In this document: piece by piece, positions 27,301-36,011 of the stretch | Layout: each line of letters begins with the position of its first letter | How positions within the stretch are numbered: the stretch's first letter is position 1 | Assembly: GCF_001580535.1 (NCBI RefSeq) | Contig: NZ_LHZA01000138.1 | Location: 1-47,445, forward strand | From: Acetobacter cerevisiae | Lineage (GTDB): Bacteria; Pseudomonadota; Alphaproteobacteria; Acetobacterales; Acetobacteraceae | DNA length: 47,445 nt | Reading direction: 5' to 3' | Made by a program: the position numbers and the translations under genes | The notes under the pieces: model-generated | The model's input: the letters and a program-made list of their open reading frames with translations, nothing else | What the model was told of the DNA's origin: nothing | Database searches by the model: none

Positions 27301-27380
27301 TTTTCTTTTTTGAGAGAATATTCGATAGTCAAAAGGATTTTGATCAAGAATTTACGAAAAATCGTATTTTCTGTAATCAT
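24351..27380 (-). CDS. Large two-domain glycosyltransferase (GT2 + GT4)
   Basis: 1009-residue protein probably assembling a surface polysaccharide. An N-terminal part (1-350) without a recognised family; a GT2 domain (about 358-600) with VAIIIPVYDGF, IIVNDASPN and the DxD-like NSDTL at 448-452; and a GT4-like glycosyltransferase-B domain (about 620-1000) with ILGAISIEKGYDIVLDLAQF and SLWPETWSYVLTHIW. Cysteines in ENHYCGEPDLQTCQNCVN may bind a metal. Base composition is visibly richer in A/T than the neighbours, as is the 270 bp upstream, which suggests transfer or a different evolutionary rate. It is convergent with the phosphatase gene; the Wzm/Wzt exporter lies 2 kb away. Confidence 0.87.
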   Translation of the reverse strand: MITENTIFRKFLIKILLTIEYSLKKEKFPSFDFASLPKLLEDWEYLQRVQPDNGLITIGIGIIRLLLGIPTASEPFEFIKSKSQSRICRILLIATPLRFSHYPLAYEDFQSLLTSYTDLDLPAFQVLADAVCFATNKAGWCTFSGSGKIHLTFRRSVDLEDISVVMDGVSYPASSFEILSNDKRISILLLEDWKLLKQIHVTIRQDTLLGGLFEIPHFLKTEGFVSAGPEGLSGWARYPANPEAAVKLVLTPHDPIQKPIHLFTDTVKFFTPANIAGDAIKHAFSIKKEKLASKATLVSVCSEHGKPLYGSPLALDPFAESARQYALDISRRFPATSLEEGTFPPISLSEKPTKKQKFPSVAIIIPVYDGFLATKNCITLCLKHKAPHARLIIVNDASPNPDILKYLSHIKNKPDVFILNNEKNLGFPKSVNRGLRQRRPYEDVVLLNSDTLVCRNWLTQLQRAAYAQTDIGTATPLSNNATIFSYPSATGVNPIPDARACQDLSAIMSRMWHGETVDVPTAHGFCMYVKSACLEQTGLLREDIFAQGYGEENDFSCRATALGWRHVACLGTFVGHAESQSFSPVKSDLIARNLDIMNGLHPGYDQIIARWQDRDPLAPYKKKLDLARLHHSRPFLKSVILIMHDREGGILRHVGHRASFYEQAGIAAFVMVPEIHRSGRPLWRLKSLRDKDYPNLTIPRNAFSFRALYKDLNCEKFEIHSYIGSSIEKIFSLSELGLPYDIYIHDYSWFCPRITLVADENHYCGEPDLQTCQNCVNTFGSRTDDPAPLQKLRYWSRSLLDNAQHVICPSQDAANRIQRQFPTIQADVTPWEHILNVDTLFFPQKAPHEKRIIGILGAISIEKGYDIVLDLAQFIKTHHIPIQLVIIGYSCNDVPLLETGVVTMTGRYQEYEIQPLTEKYAIDWFFLPSLWPETWSYVLTHIWTSNRAAIVYDIGAPAERIKQSGGGLVIPLHTSLPSLIAILMAPYAYLGAFRTQGDALAGLSDPIAG

Positions 27381-27652
27381 TAGGCGTCCTTATTTTTCAA
27401 TATCTTCAAAATCGTAAAAGGAACATATGATCTTAATATGTGCTGATTTGTAGAACTTTTCCAATTATATGAAAATAGATTTTTCCGTATATTTTGCAGG
27501 AATTGCATTTGTTAACGCAGGGGATAGGCTCTTCCTCAGATTAAAGCATGGAGCAATATCGTCCCATTTTGAACGCATTTCGCCGGGTCTCAGAGAAGAG
27601 AAGGGAGGCGTTATGTGACTCCAACTCCTCTCCATGCGGGCCGCGAACCGTC
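27381..27652. other. AT-rich spacer upstream of the large glycosyltransferase
   Basis: 272 bp with no gene seen, markedly AT-rich from 27381 to about 27550. It lies between the glycosyltransferase start and the stop of the lactate dehydrogenase-like gene, both on the minus strand, so it must hold the glycosyltransferase promoter. No clear terminator was found. Confidence 0.45.
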
Positions 27653-29071
27653 TTATCCCTGATAGACTGGGCCTGTGGGCAGGAGCTTGCCCGGATTGAG
27701 AATGTGGTGCGGATCCATAGTGTTTTTTAGAGCACGCATTACGCTTAGTGCGCCGGCACCATGCTCGGTTTCCAGAAAATCGAGCTTGCCCATGCCAACG
27801 CCATGTTCCCCACTGCAGGAGCCTTCCAAAGCCAGCGCACGGGCAACAATCTTTTTGTCCAGTTCCCATGCCTGAGCGTGCCCTTCCGGCGTGTCTTCCG
27901 TAATAATCAGGGTATGGAAATTTCCATCCCCCACATGCCCCAGCAACGGGGCACGCAGGCCAGAGGCTTTGATATCCTCATACACGCCATCAATCAGAGT
28001 GCCGAGGCGGGAGATGGGCACAATGCAGTCGGTAGAAATGACGCGTGCCTGCGGGTCCAGCGCTTTGGCAGCCCAGAATGCATCATGCCGGGCTTTCCAG
28101 AGGCGGGAGCGATCTTCCGCACTTTCAGCCCATGCAAACCCCAGGCCATTATTGGCTTCCACAAGGGCTTCCGTTGCGCTCACCTGTTCTTCTACTGCGG
28201 CGGGAGCACCGGCAAATTCAAAAAACAGCGTGGTGAGAGGACGATACCCTTCCAGCTTGGAAAATTGAATGGAGGCCTGCATCTGCACAGGGTCCATCAG
28301 TTCCACGCGGTTGATGGGAATACCGCACTGAATGATTTCCATGGCGGTCTGCACAGCATCATGCAGATTTTCAAACTGGCATACTGCAGCTGATAATGTT
28401 TCAGGGCGTCCGTGCAATTTCAGCTGGACTTCCGTGATAATGCCTAGTGTGCCCTCTGACCCAACAAACAGAGAGGTCAGGTCATACCCTGTCGAAGATT
28501 TTCGTACACGTCCACCTGTCTGGATAATCTCACCCGTTGCCAGAACGACCGTCAGACCCAGCACGTTTTCCTTCATGGTGCCGTAACGCACGGCGGCGGT
28601 GCCAGAAGCACGGGTTGCGCACATACCGCCCAACGTGGCCTCGCCACCGGGGTCTACCGGAAAGAACAATCCGGTGTCGCGGATCTGCGCGTTCAGGCTC
28701 TGGCGTGTCAGGCCAGCCTGCACGCGGCAATCCAGATCTTCCGCATTAACTGCAAGAATGCCCGTCATGCGGGAGAGGTCGAGACTGATCGCATGTTCCG
28801 GCGGCACTACGTGTCCTTCAACCGATGTGTCAGCCCCAAACGCTACCACCGGCACGCGCTGGGCGTGGCAGGCACGGAGAACAGCGGAAACATCCTCCGT
28901 GCTTTCTGCAAAAACCACCGCTGCTGGCAGGCAGGAGGCATTCATCGCCTCGCCATGGCTATGCTCTTCCCGCACGGAAGGCGCAGTGCTGATCTGCGTA
29001 TCCATGGTGGTCCGCAGTGTGGTCAGAACAGCGTGCAGGCGCTCTGCGGCGGAGGCGGCGTTTTCAGGCAT
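27653..29071 (-). CDS. FAD-linked D-lactate dehydrogenase-like oxidase (cytochrome type)
   Basis: 472-residue flavoprotein of the FAD_binding_4 family. The closest pattern is the cytochrome-type D-lactate dehydrogenase: an N-terminal FAD domain (VVFAESTEDVSAVLRACHAQ), the segment PGGEATLGGMCATRASGTAA, RYGTMKENVLGL and the C-terminal HVGDGNFH and GEHGVGMGK motifs, whose His and Glu residues form the substrate/metal site. It oxidises a 2-hydroxy acid and passes electrons to the respiratory chain; glycolate oxidase subunit GlcD is the alternative. ATG 29071 is preceded by an in-frame GTG at 29074. Lactate use fits an acetic acid bacterium. Confidence 0.88.
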   Translation of the reverse strand: MPENAASAAERLHAVLTTLRTTMDTQISTAPSVREEHSHGEAMNASCLPAAVVFAESTEDVSAVLRACHAQRVPVVAFGADTSVEGHVVPPEHAISLDLSRMTGILAVNAEDLDCRVQAGLTRQSLNAQIRDTGLFFPVDPGGEATLGGMCATRASGTAAVRYGTMKENVLGLTVVLATGEIIQTGGRVRKSSTGYDLTSLFVGSEGTLGIITEVQLKLHGRPETLSAAVCQFENLHDAVQTAMEIIQCGIPINRVELMDPVQMQASIQFSKLEGYRPLTTLFFEFAGAPAAVEEQVSATEALVEANNGLGFAWAESAEDRSRLWKARHDAFWAAKALDPQARVISTDCIVPISRLGTLIDGVYEDIKASGLRAPLLGHVGDGNFHTLIITEDTPEGHAQAWELDKKIVARALALEGSCSGEHGVGMGKLDFLETEHGAGALSVMRALKNTMDPHHILNPGKLLPTGPVYQG

Positions 29072-29182
29072 CACGAAATATCCAGAAAGAAAAATAGGCT
29101 ATCAGAGGCCACTTTCATAAAGCAGAAAGGTGGTTTGGTAAAATTTTCTGCTTCTGTGCTCTGATTTTCGATCTGCAAGTCG

Positions 29183-29950
29183 TTACGTCTCTCGTAACGT
29201 TGTTTGCGTTAGCCCCTGTTTCAGCAGGGTTTCTGTTGTTTCCACTAGTATGCGCCCACTGGCTTCGTCGCGGGCAGGTGCGGGGAGGCGTGGGGCAAGA
29301 CGGATCTTGTAGCGCATGGGGAGTGGTGGCCGGCGCAGGAAGGGCCAGCCCTGAGACAGATAGGGGGAGTCCGTTTCAATCAGAATGGGTTGCACCGCGG
29401 AGCGGGTGCGTTGCGCAATGGCGGCAAAGCCCGGCTGAAACGCTCCCGGCTCTGCGCCTGCACGGGAGCGTGTTCCTTCGGGAAATAGCAGAAGCTGACA
29501 GCCTTCTTTCAGGCTGTCCGTTGCAGGGGCAATGAGCTTTAACAAGCTATCATGCCGGATATAGCCTGCCGTGCGGAGGGTGCTACCGAGGGTGGGGCGT
29601 TCCCAGATGGACGCTTTGGTCACACATACCAGCCGGGGCAGGGCCGCAGCCAGAATGAGGCTGTCCAGACGGGAGGGGTGGTTGGCAACCAGCACCAGCC
29701 CGCTTTTCTGCCGGATGGCAGCAAGCTCACGCAGGTCACAGTCCAGAATGCCCATGGCGTGGAGAAAGCGCACGGAAAAACGGGCGACATGATAGAGCCA
29801 GAAGCGGCCCAGTTTGCGCCGCCGAGGTCCTTCTGGCAGCAGGTTTCGCAGCACAAAAGCTCCGGCATCCAGTGCCAGAAAAATCACGGCAATTCCCAAA
29901 AGGGAGGCATAAAAACGCACGCAGGCGCTTAAAGCAGAGAGGCGGAACAT
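29183..29950 (-). CDS. plsC: 1-acyl-sn-glycerol-3-phosphate acyltransferase-like protein
   Basis: 255 residues, PlsC family: the catalytic motif NHPSRLDSL (H-x4-D) and FPEGTRSRAG motif III are intact, with an N-terminal membrane helix (FYASLLGIAVIFLALDAGAF). The family acylates lysophosphatidic acid or other lysolipids at the inner membrane. It lies 68 bp after the peptide transporter operon on the same strand. A paralogue acting on another lipid, for example an ornithine lipid, cannot be excluded. Confidence 0.9.
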   Translation of the reverse strand: MFRLSALSACVRFYASLLGIAVIFLALDAGAFVLRNLLPEGPRRRKLGRFWLYHVARFSVRFLHAMGILDCDLRELAAIRQKSGLVLVANHPSRLDSLILAAALPRLVCVTKASIWERPTLGSTLRTAGYIRHDSLLKLIAPATDSLKEGCQLLLFPEGTRSRAGAEPGAFQPGFAAIAQRTRSAVQPILIETDSPYLSQGWPFLRRPPLPMRYKIRLAPRLPAPARDEASGRILVETTETLLKQGLTQTTLRET

Positions 29951-30018
29951 GCGGGCTCAGGCTTTATCCGTCAGAGTGATGCCCTGCAAGGTGAGGGCTT
30001 TTCTGCATACTGGCCAGC

Positions 30019-31038
30019 TCACCCTTCTGCCAGTGGAAAATGACACGCGACAGAATGGCTCGGCCCGATCCTGCGCAGGGCAGGCTCTTCCGCCCGGCAG
30101 CGGCCCTGCACAAACGGGCAGCGGGTATGAAAGCGGCAGCCTGCAGGCCGTGCCACCGGGCTGGGAATATCGCCACCCAGCGGCGCAGCCCGGATGGCGC
30201 CCACCACAGGGCGGGGCACCGCAGCCGTCAGCGCGGCAGAATAAGGGTGCGCGGGGCGGTGCAGTACGGCATCTGTCTCGCCCAGTTCCACTACGGCGCC
30301 AAGATACATGACGGCCACGCGGGTGGAAATCTGTCGCACCACCGCGAGATCATGCGCCACAAACACGTAGGTCAGCCCCAGCCGGGCCTGAAGGTCTGCA
30401 AACAGATTAACAATCTGCGCCTGCACGGACACATCCAGCGCGGACACGGGCTCATCCGCCACCACCAGCCGAGGCGAGAGCGCCAGCGCACGGGCAATAT
30501 TTATACGCTGCCTCTGGCCGCCGGAAAATTCGTGCGCATAACGGTCCAGTGCCGCAGCGGGCAGACTGACCAGATCCATCAGTTCGTGCAGACGGGCTGC
30601 GATGGTCGCGCGCGAGCGTTTCCGACCGTCCGGGCCGGGATGAACCTTCAGCGGTTCGGCCAGAAGATCCCCAATACGACGGCGCGGGTTGAGCGAAGCA
30701 TAGGAATCCTGAAACACCATCTGCATCCGCTGGCGGACCGGGCGCAAAGCACGTTCACTCAGATGGGTGATATCCTGTCCTTCAAACAGGATCTGCCCGG
30801 ACGAAACATCCGTCAGACGCAGCAGGCACCGGCCCAGCGTGGACTTGCCACAGCCGGATTCTCCAACCAGCCCCAACACTTCTCCCGGCATGACAGAGAG
30901 CGAAATTCCATCAACAGCCTTCAGGGTTTGCCCGCGCGGCAGGTGATAGGTCTTGCGCACGTCCCGGACCTCCAGCAGCGGTCTGGCACTCGCGCTGGAG
31001 GGCGCGCTAGTCGCGGAGAAAGTGGCTGACGTGGTCAT
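30019..31038 (-). CDS. Peptide ABC transporter ATP-binding protein (DppF/OppF type)
   Basis: 339-residue ATPase: Walker A GESGCGKS, signature EFSGGQRQRINIARAL, Walker B LVVADEPVSALD and the C-terminal oligopeptide-transporter ATPase extension (GCRFHTRCPF). It energises peptide uptake with the DppD-type subunit. The gene overlaps dppD by one base in TAATG, indicating coupling. Last gene of the five-gene operon. The ligand could also be a related cation or opine; peptide transport is the family default. Confidence 0.93.
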   Translation of the reverse strand: MTTSATFSATSAPSSASARPLLEVRDVRKTYHLPRGQTLKAVDGISLSVMPGEVLGLVGESGCGKSTLGRCLLRLTDVSSGQILFEGQDITHLSERALRPVRQRMQMVFQDSYASLNPRRRIGDLLAEPLKVHPGPDGRKRSRATIAARLHELMDLVSLPAAALDRYAHEFSGGQRQRINIARALALSPRLVVADEPVSALDVSVQAQIVNLFADLQARLGLTYVFVAHDLAVVRQISTRVAVMYLGAVVELGETDAVLHRPAHPYSAALTAAVPRPVVGAIRAAPLGGDIPSPVARPAGCRFHTRCPFVQGRCRAEEPALRRIGPSHSVACHFPLAEG

Positions 31039-32210
31039 TAATGAGGTTCCCCGGCAGCAAATGAGGAAGGGGGAAAACCTGTCGCATCAGCCTCATCGCC
31101 TGCCGAAAGCTCGCTGTACGTTAGTCGTGGAGGCAAAGGTGTGCCTTCTGCCGGGAGAACACAGGCGGCAAACTGGACAGGTTGGGTCGATGGGGCGGCC
31201 GCAGAGACCTGTGCGGTTGCGTCGTCCTGCGGAGCAGCGAGGGGATCATACCCCGTCGGCACCAGCGGTGGCGGTGGAGCGGGCAGGCAAGTGTCATGCA
31301 CATAGGTGCAGCGCGGCGCGAAGGCACAGCCAGCCGGGCGCTCCAGCGGTGCTGGCGGTGCTCCGGCAATGGCGGGCAGGCGGTGCGGACGCGGGCCATC
31401 CAGTGGTGGAATAGAGGCCAGAAGAGCAGCCGTATAAGGATGGCCGGGGTGGGCAAACAGGACCTCTGTCGGGCCGGTTTCCGCCACCCGACCTGAATAC
31501 AGCACCAGTGTCGTGTCACAGGTTTCGGCCACAACGCCCATGTCATGCGTAATCAGCAGCACGGAGGAACCGTAGGTGCTGCGCAGGGAGCGGATCAGGT
31601 CCAGAATTTGCGCCTGCACCGTTACGTCCAGCGCTGTGGTGGGTTCATCGGCAATCAGCAGGGACGGGTTGCAGGAGAGCGCCATGGCAATCATGGCGCG
31701 TTGCCGCAGGCCCCCGGAAAGCTGATGCGGGTAGCGGTCGGCCGTGCGGGCCGGGTCAGGCACGCCCATCTCAGCCAACAGTTCAACCGTCCGGGCGCGG
31801 GCCTGTTTGCGGGAGAGGCGCTCATGCGCGCGGATCTGCTCATCAATCTGCCAGCCGATTGTGTAAACCGGCGTAAAGGCCGTCATCGGGTCCTGAAAGA
31901 TCATGGCAATCTCGCGCCCGCGCAGGCGACGGAGCTGTTTTTGCGGCATCCCGACCAGTTCCTGCCCCCGGAACAGCGCAGACCCGGTAATCTGCACGCC
32001 GGGACTGTCAATCAACCCCATCAGCGCCATGGCGGTGACGGATTTGCCTGAGCCGGATTCCCCCACCAGCCCGAGAATATCCCGCTCACCCAGCGTGAAG
32101 GACACATGCTCCACAATCGGGATCATCCGCCCACGGGAGGGAAAGCTGACGCACAGGTCTCGCACATCCAGTAGCGGAGCGGTCATAGGAGGGGCGATCT
32201 CAGCGGGCAT
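31038..32210 (-). CDS. Peptide ABC transporter ATP-binding protein (DppD/OppD type)
   Basis: 390-residue ATPase with Walker A GESGSGKS, signature [16 protein letters not shown] and Walker [15 protein letters not shown], followed by the conserved cysteine cluster [10 protein letters not shown] of the OppD/DppD family. The C-terminal 60 residues are Pro/Ala-rich and longer than usual, probably a disordered tail. ATG 32210 was chosen because it overlaps the preceding permease stop by 11 bp; ATG 32183 (MTAPLLDV) is an alternative. Confidence 0.92.
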   Translation of the reverse strand: MPAEIAPPMTAPLLDVRDLCVSFPSRGRMIPIVEHVSFTLGERDILGLVGESGSGKSVTAMALMGLIDSPGVQITGSALFRGQELVGMPQKQLRRLRGREIAMIFQDPMTAFTPVYTIGWQIDEQIRAHERLSRKQARARTVELLAEMGVPDPARTADRYPHQLSGGLRQRAMIAMALSCNPSLLIADEPTTALDVTVQAQILDLIRSLRSTYGSSVLLITHDMGVVAETCDTTLVLYSGRVAETGPTEVLFAHPGHPYTAALLASIPPLDGPRPHRLPAIAGAPPAPLERPAGCAFAPRCTYVHDTCLPAPPPPLVPTGYDPLAAPQDDATAQVSAAAPSTQPVQFAACVLPAEGTPLPPRLTYSELSAGDEADATGFPPSSFAAGEPH

Positions 32211-33174
32211 CACGCACCCTCGGGTCCAGAAAAAGGTAGAGGATGTCCACCACCGCATTGGCCAGCACCACAAATACGGCGGAATACATCACGGTGGCCA
32301 TAATCAGCGGCAGGTCCAGATTGGTGAGCGCCTGATAGGTTAGCCGCCCCACACCGGGCAGCCCGAACACCACTTCCGTCAGCAAAGCGCCGCCGCCCAC
32401 AAGCTGCGCAAAATCCAGCCCGAACAGGGAGACAAAGGTCACCATAGAGGTGCGCAGGCCGTGGCGCAGCAGAATACGGGTAGGGGAAAGCCCTTTGGCC
32501 CGTGCCGTGCGCATGAAGTCCTCGCCGGAGAGTGCCACCAGATCCGCTCTTAAGACGCGGCTGTAAATGCCGATGAACATGACGGCCAGAACAATCCACG
32601 GAATGACCAGTGCCTTGAACCATCCCCACGGGTTTTCCGTCAGCGGCACATAGCCCAGCCCCGGCACCCACGAGAACAGCCATGTGTCATGATACCGGCT
32701 TTGCGTGATGAGATTGGCCACCTGCCCCAGCCAGAACACCGGCATGGAAATACCGATCAGCCCCAGCATCATCAGCCCACGATCAATCCATGTGCCTTTT
32801 AGGGCCGCAGCGATGGTGCCCATGGCAATGGACAGCACCACCCAGATAAGAGCCGCTCCACATACCAGAGAAACCGTAACCGGAGCCGCACGGGCAATTT
32901 CCGGCACCACAAGCTCACCCCGGTCCACATAAGAGGCGAGGTCCTGCGTGATGAACAGCTTCTTCATCATAGTGGCGTATTGCACAGGCAGAGGGCGGTC
33001 GAACCCGTATTCCTGCCGCACTTTTTCCATGGTTTGCGGGGAGGCGTTGCGTCCGGCAATACGGGCTGTGGGGTCTGCCCCTGGTGTGGCGAAAAACACC
33101 AGAAACACCAGCGCAGAAATTCCGAACAGAACAAACACAGTCTGCCCAAGTCGGCGGAGGAGCGCCATCATCAT
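32200..33174 (-). CDS. Peptide ABC transporter permease (DppB/OppB type)
   Basis: 324-residue inner membrane subunit with six predicted helices. The N-terminus LGQTVFVLFGISALVFLVFF is typical of the DppB side, and the EAA-type loop that meets the ATPase is in RTARAKGLSPTRILLRHGLR. It follows the DppC-type gene after 13 bp; the order C-B is the reverse of the common B-C arrangement. Confidence 0.92.
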   Translation of the reverse strand: MMMALLRRLGQTVFVLFGISALVFLVFFATPGADPTARIAGRNASPQTMEKVRQEYGFDRPLPVQYATMMKKLFITQDLASYVDRGELVVPEIARAAPVTVSLVCGAALIWVVLSIAMGTIAAALKGTWIDRGLMMLGLIGISMPVFWLGQVANLITQSRYHDTWLFSWVPGLGYVPLTENPWGWFKALVIPWIVLAVMFIGIYSRVLRADLVALSGEDFMRTARAKGLSPTRILLRHGLRTSMVTFVSLFGLDFAQLVGGGALLTEVVFGLPGVGRLTYQALTNLDLPLIMATVMYSAVFVVLANAVVDILYLFLDPRVRDAR

Positions 33175-33187
33175 GCGTCAGCCCTCC

Positions 33188-34189
33188 TCATGAAGACCGC
33201 CGTGCGGCATCCCGCACATCAAGCGCATCCCGCAGGCCGTCGCCCAGAATGTTCAGCGCCAGCACGACCAGCACAATGGCGAGGCCGGGAGCAATGGCGA
33301 CCATGGGGCGCGTGTAAATCAGCCCCTCGCCATCCTGAATAATGGTGCCCCATGATGCCGCCGGAGCCTGCACGCCGATAGAGAGGAAAGAAAGTGCACT
33401 TTCCGCCAGCAGGGAAAGCGCCATGAGCAACGGCCCCAGCACCACGAGCGTGGTGGTTACGTTCGGCAGAATATCAAACAGCACAATGCGCCAGCGCGGC
33501 ACGCCAAGGCATCGGGCCGCGGTAACAAACTCCGCCTGCCGCAAGGCCAGAACCCGCCCCCGGATGGGCCGTGCTGCATACGGCACATAAACCAGCGCAA
33601 TAATGACAATCGGGATCAGCAGACTATCCGCTTCCACGACAAACGGCCCCAGCTTTAACCCCTGACTGACCGTGACAATGGAGAGCGAGATTGCAAACAG
33701 ATAGACCGGCACGGCCCACATGATATCCATCAGGCGGGACAGAACAGCATCCACCAGCCCACCAAAAAAACCGGCAGCAATGCCAGTGGCAGCGGCCAGT
33801 ATCAGGCACAGCACGGCGGCGCAGGAGGAAATCAGCAGCGAGTTCCGCCCGCCATACAGCATGCGGGCCGCAACATCCCGCCCCTGACTGTCCGCACCCA
33901 GCAGATAGGCTGCATGGCCGGTCGGGCCGATGGGGCTGAGGCCGAGATGCAGCGGGTTATCGTTCGGCTGCATGATATCCACCTCGTGCCCGTCCAGCGT
34001 GATGCTGCCGGCGACGTTGGAGGTGAATGGGTCAGTCCCAGCAATATCCCGCGCATAAAGGGGAGCCAGCACGCAACTCAGGGTGATGAGCACCAGAACG
34101 GCAAGGGCCGCCATGGCCGCGCGGTTGCGTGCAAGGCCACGCATCGCCTGCCGCCATGGGCCGGGTGGGGGAGGCGCTTCAGCTGTCAT
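33188..34189 (-). CDS. Peptide ABC transporter permease (DppC/OppC type)
   Basis: 333-residue inner membrane subunit with the DppC-type N-terminus (a first helix followed by a large periplasmic loop) and the ATPase-facing loop VTAARCLGVPRWRIVLFDIL. ATG 34189 overlaps the stop of the binding-protein gene as ATGA, so translation should be coupled to it; the frameshift upstream may therefore reduce expression of the operon. Confidence 0.92.
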   Translation of the reverse strand: MTAEAPPPPGPWRQAMRGLARNRAAMAALAVLVLITLSCVLAPLYARDIAGTDPFTSNVAGSITLDGHEVDIMQPNDNPLHLGLSPIGPTGHAAYLLGADSQGRDVAARMLYGGRNSLLISSCAAVLCLILAAATGIAAGFFGGLVDAVLSRLMDIMWAVPVYLFAISLSIVTVSQGLKLGPFVVEADSLLIPIVIIALVYVPYAARPIRGRVLALRQAEFVTAARCLGVPRWRIVLFDILPNVTTTLVVLGPLLMALSLLAESALSFLSIGVQAPAASWGTIIQDGEGLIYTRPMVAIAPGLAIVLVVLALNILGDGLRDALDVRDAARRSS

Positions 34190-35906
34190 CGGACCTGAAG
34201 CTGGGAAAGCAGGATTTCATCATTAAGTGTTACGATGGCGTTACGCGTGCGTTTTGACAACAGGCTGACGCGTTTGATCTGCACCAGTGGCACGGCGGGA
34301 GCCTGTGCCATCAGGGCGCGGTCAGCCTCAGTCCAGCGCTGCATGCTCTCAGTCGGGCTGGTCAGGGCAGCGGCGGAAGCCTTGTTCATCAGCGCATCTA
34401 TGTCCGGGTTACAAAAGGCCGACATGTTGGGGGAGTTGTCGGAATGCGGGCGGAAACTGGCACACGCAAACAGGGTTTGCAGGAACGTGGAGGCGGAGGG
34501 GTAATCTGCATTCCATCCTGTCAGGGCAAGCTGTACATGGTTGTCACTGTTCTGCACGTAAGGAAATTGCACAGTCTGCGTCATGCTGCGCACAGAGGCC
34601 TCATAACCCAGACTGGCCAGTGTGCTGCGTAGTTCCATGGCCATGGCAGCATAACGTCCCTCCAGTGGGGCGATGATCGTGACTTTCTGCCCGGCTGTGC
34701 CGCTTTCACGCACCAGTTTGCGGGCTTCCTCGAGGTCGGGTGCCTGCCACTGTGGGAGCGGATGCGCAGGTGAGGCCCCTTTGGTGTAGGCGCAACTCGG
34801 CTCATAACCCGGCGCACCTTGTGGCAGAAGCTGGCAGAGGGGCGTCGCAACGGCAGCACCCCCATGATAGATCACCATGGCATGCCGGTTGATAGCATAG
34901 TTCAGCGCCTGCCGTGCCTTGAGCGAATTGAAAGGCGGTATCCGCACATTCAGGGCGGCGTAATAGTAGAGCAGCAGCGTATAAATCTGCACTTGTCCGG
35001 CATAGCGGCTACCGACTTCACCCAGCCGGTCCAGCGGCACATCTTCATACATCCAGTCATACTGGCCATTTTCAATGGCGGTCACTTCGCCTTCCGGGTC
35101 CAGCCCGAACGTGACCTGTATGGCGTCCACATATCCAGCGGGCTGCGCATCATGCGCCCATTCCCGGAAATACGGGTTGCGTTCCAGCACCATGCCGGTG
35201 GCAGGATCATAGCGTGTCACCCGATACGGTCCGGTGCCCGGAGGGGCTGTGTTCCCCGTATCATGCGGCGGTGTGCTGGCCGGAAGAATGGCAGCATGAA
35301 ACCAGGCCAGACGGTCCAGAAATTCGGCATCCGGTTGCGTCAGATGGAAGATGATGGTGCGCGTCGCCGGATCAGTCTCTATGCCGCCAGCCAGTGTGCA
35401 GTGCGCGGGGTCATGCAGGCCTCCGCCCCAACGATATGACTGTAATACGGTCCGGCAGTCGGGCTGCCGACTTTGAAGAGACGCCGGAAAGACGCTGCAA
35501 CATCCTCCACATTCACAACCTGCCCATTGGAAAAATGCAGATTGGGACGAAGCGTAAACCGATAGGTTCGCCCTCCATCTTCTGGCTGTGGAACCGCTTC
35601 TGCCAGATTGGCGATGACGGGTTGCGCTGTGGAGCCTGCAAATTTTGGAAATGTCAGAAGCCCATCATAAACAGGTGTTTCGAGCTCCTTGATGAGAGAA
35701 ATATAAGAGACCTGCGGGTCCAGCGTGCCCCCGGAATTTTGTGCCGCCAGCCGCAAGGTGCCGCCTGTGTGGGCATTAGAGGGTGGGGCGGCTGAGTGCG
35801 GCTCCGGCGCTGTGGTGGGGGCGACTTGTGCAAATGAGGGCGAACCAGAAGCTGCGCACAGAGCAGCTAGCACGCACACCGTATAAAAGGACCGCTTCTG
35901 CACCAT
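34186..35906 (-). pseudogene. Peptide ABC transporter substrate-binding protein, frameshifted
   Basis: First gene of the peptide transporter operon. A signal peptide (FYTVCVLAALCAASGSPSFA) and the family 5 binding-protein start (LDPQVSYISLIKELETPVYD) read well in one frame, which then stops at 35379-35381 after 175 codons. The homology continues in the next frame (HCTLAGGIETDPATRT) to the natural end at 34186. The break falls at a run of four G/C at 35407-35410; one more base there would join the frames into 573 residues (1721 bp plus one is divisible by three). It is either a pseudogene or a sequencing error in a homopolymer. If real, the transporter would lack its periplasmic receptor unless another is used. 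Confidence 0.85.
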
Positions 35907-36011
35907 GTTTCACCCCCACGCACTGGGGAGAGACCTTAAAAGGGTGAGATGTGTCACACAATGCAGAAAGCCGAATGGCTTATAAAAGCTGATTTATACC
36001 AGCCCGTTCGC

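Noticed and set aside
35966-35979. AAGCC/GGCTT mini hairpin after the aminotransferase gene
   Set aside because: Only five pairs with a weak T stretch; could be chance.
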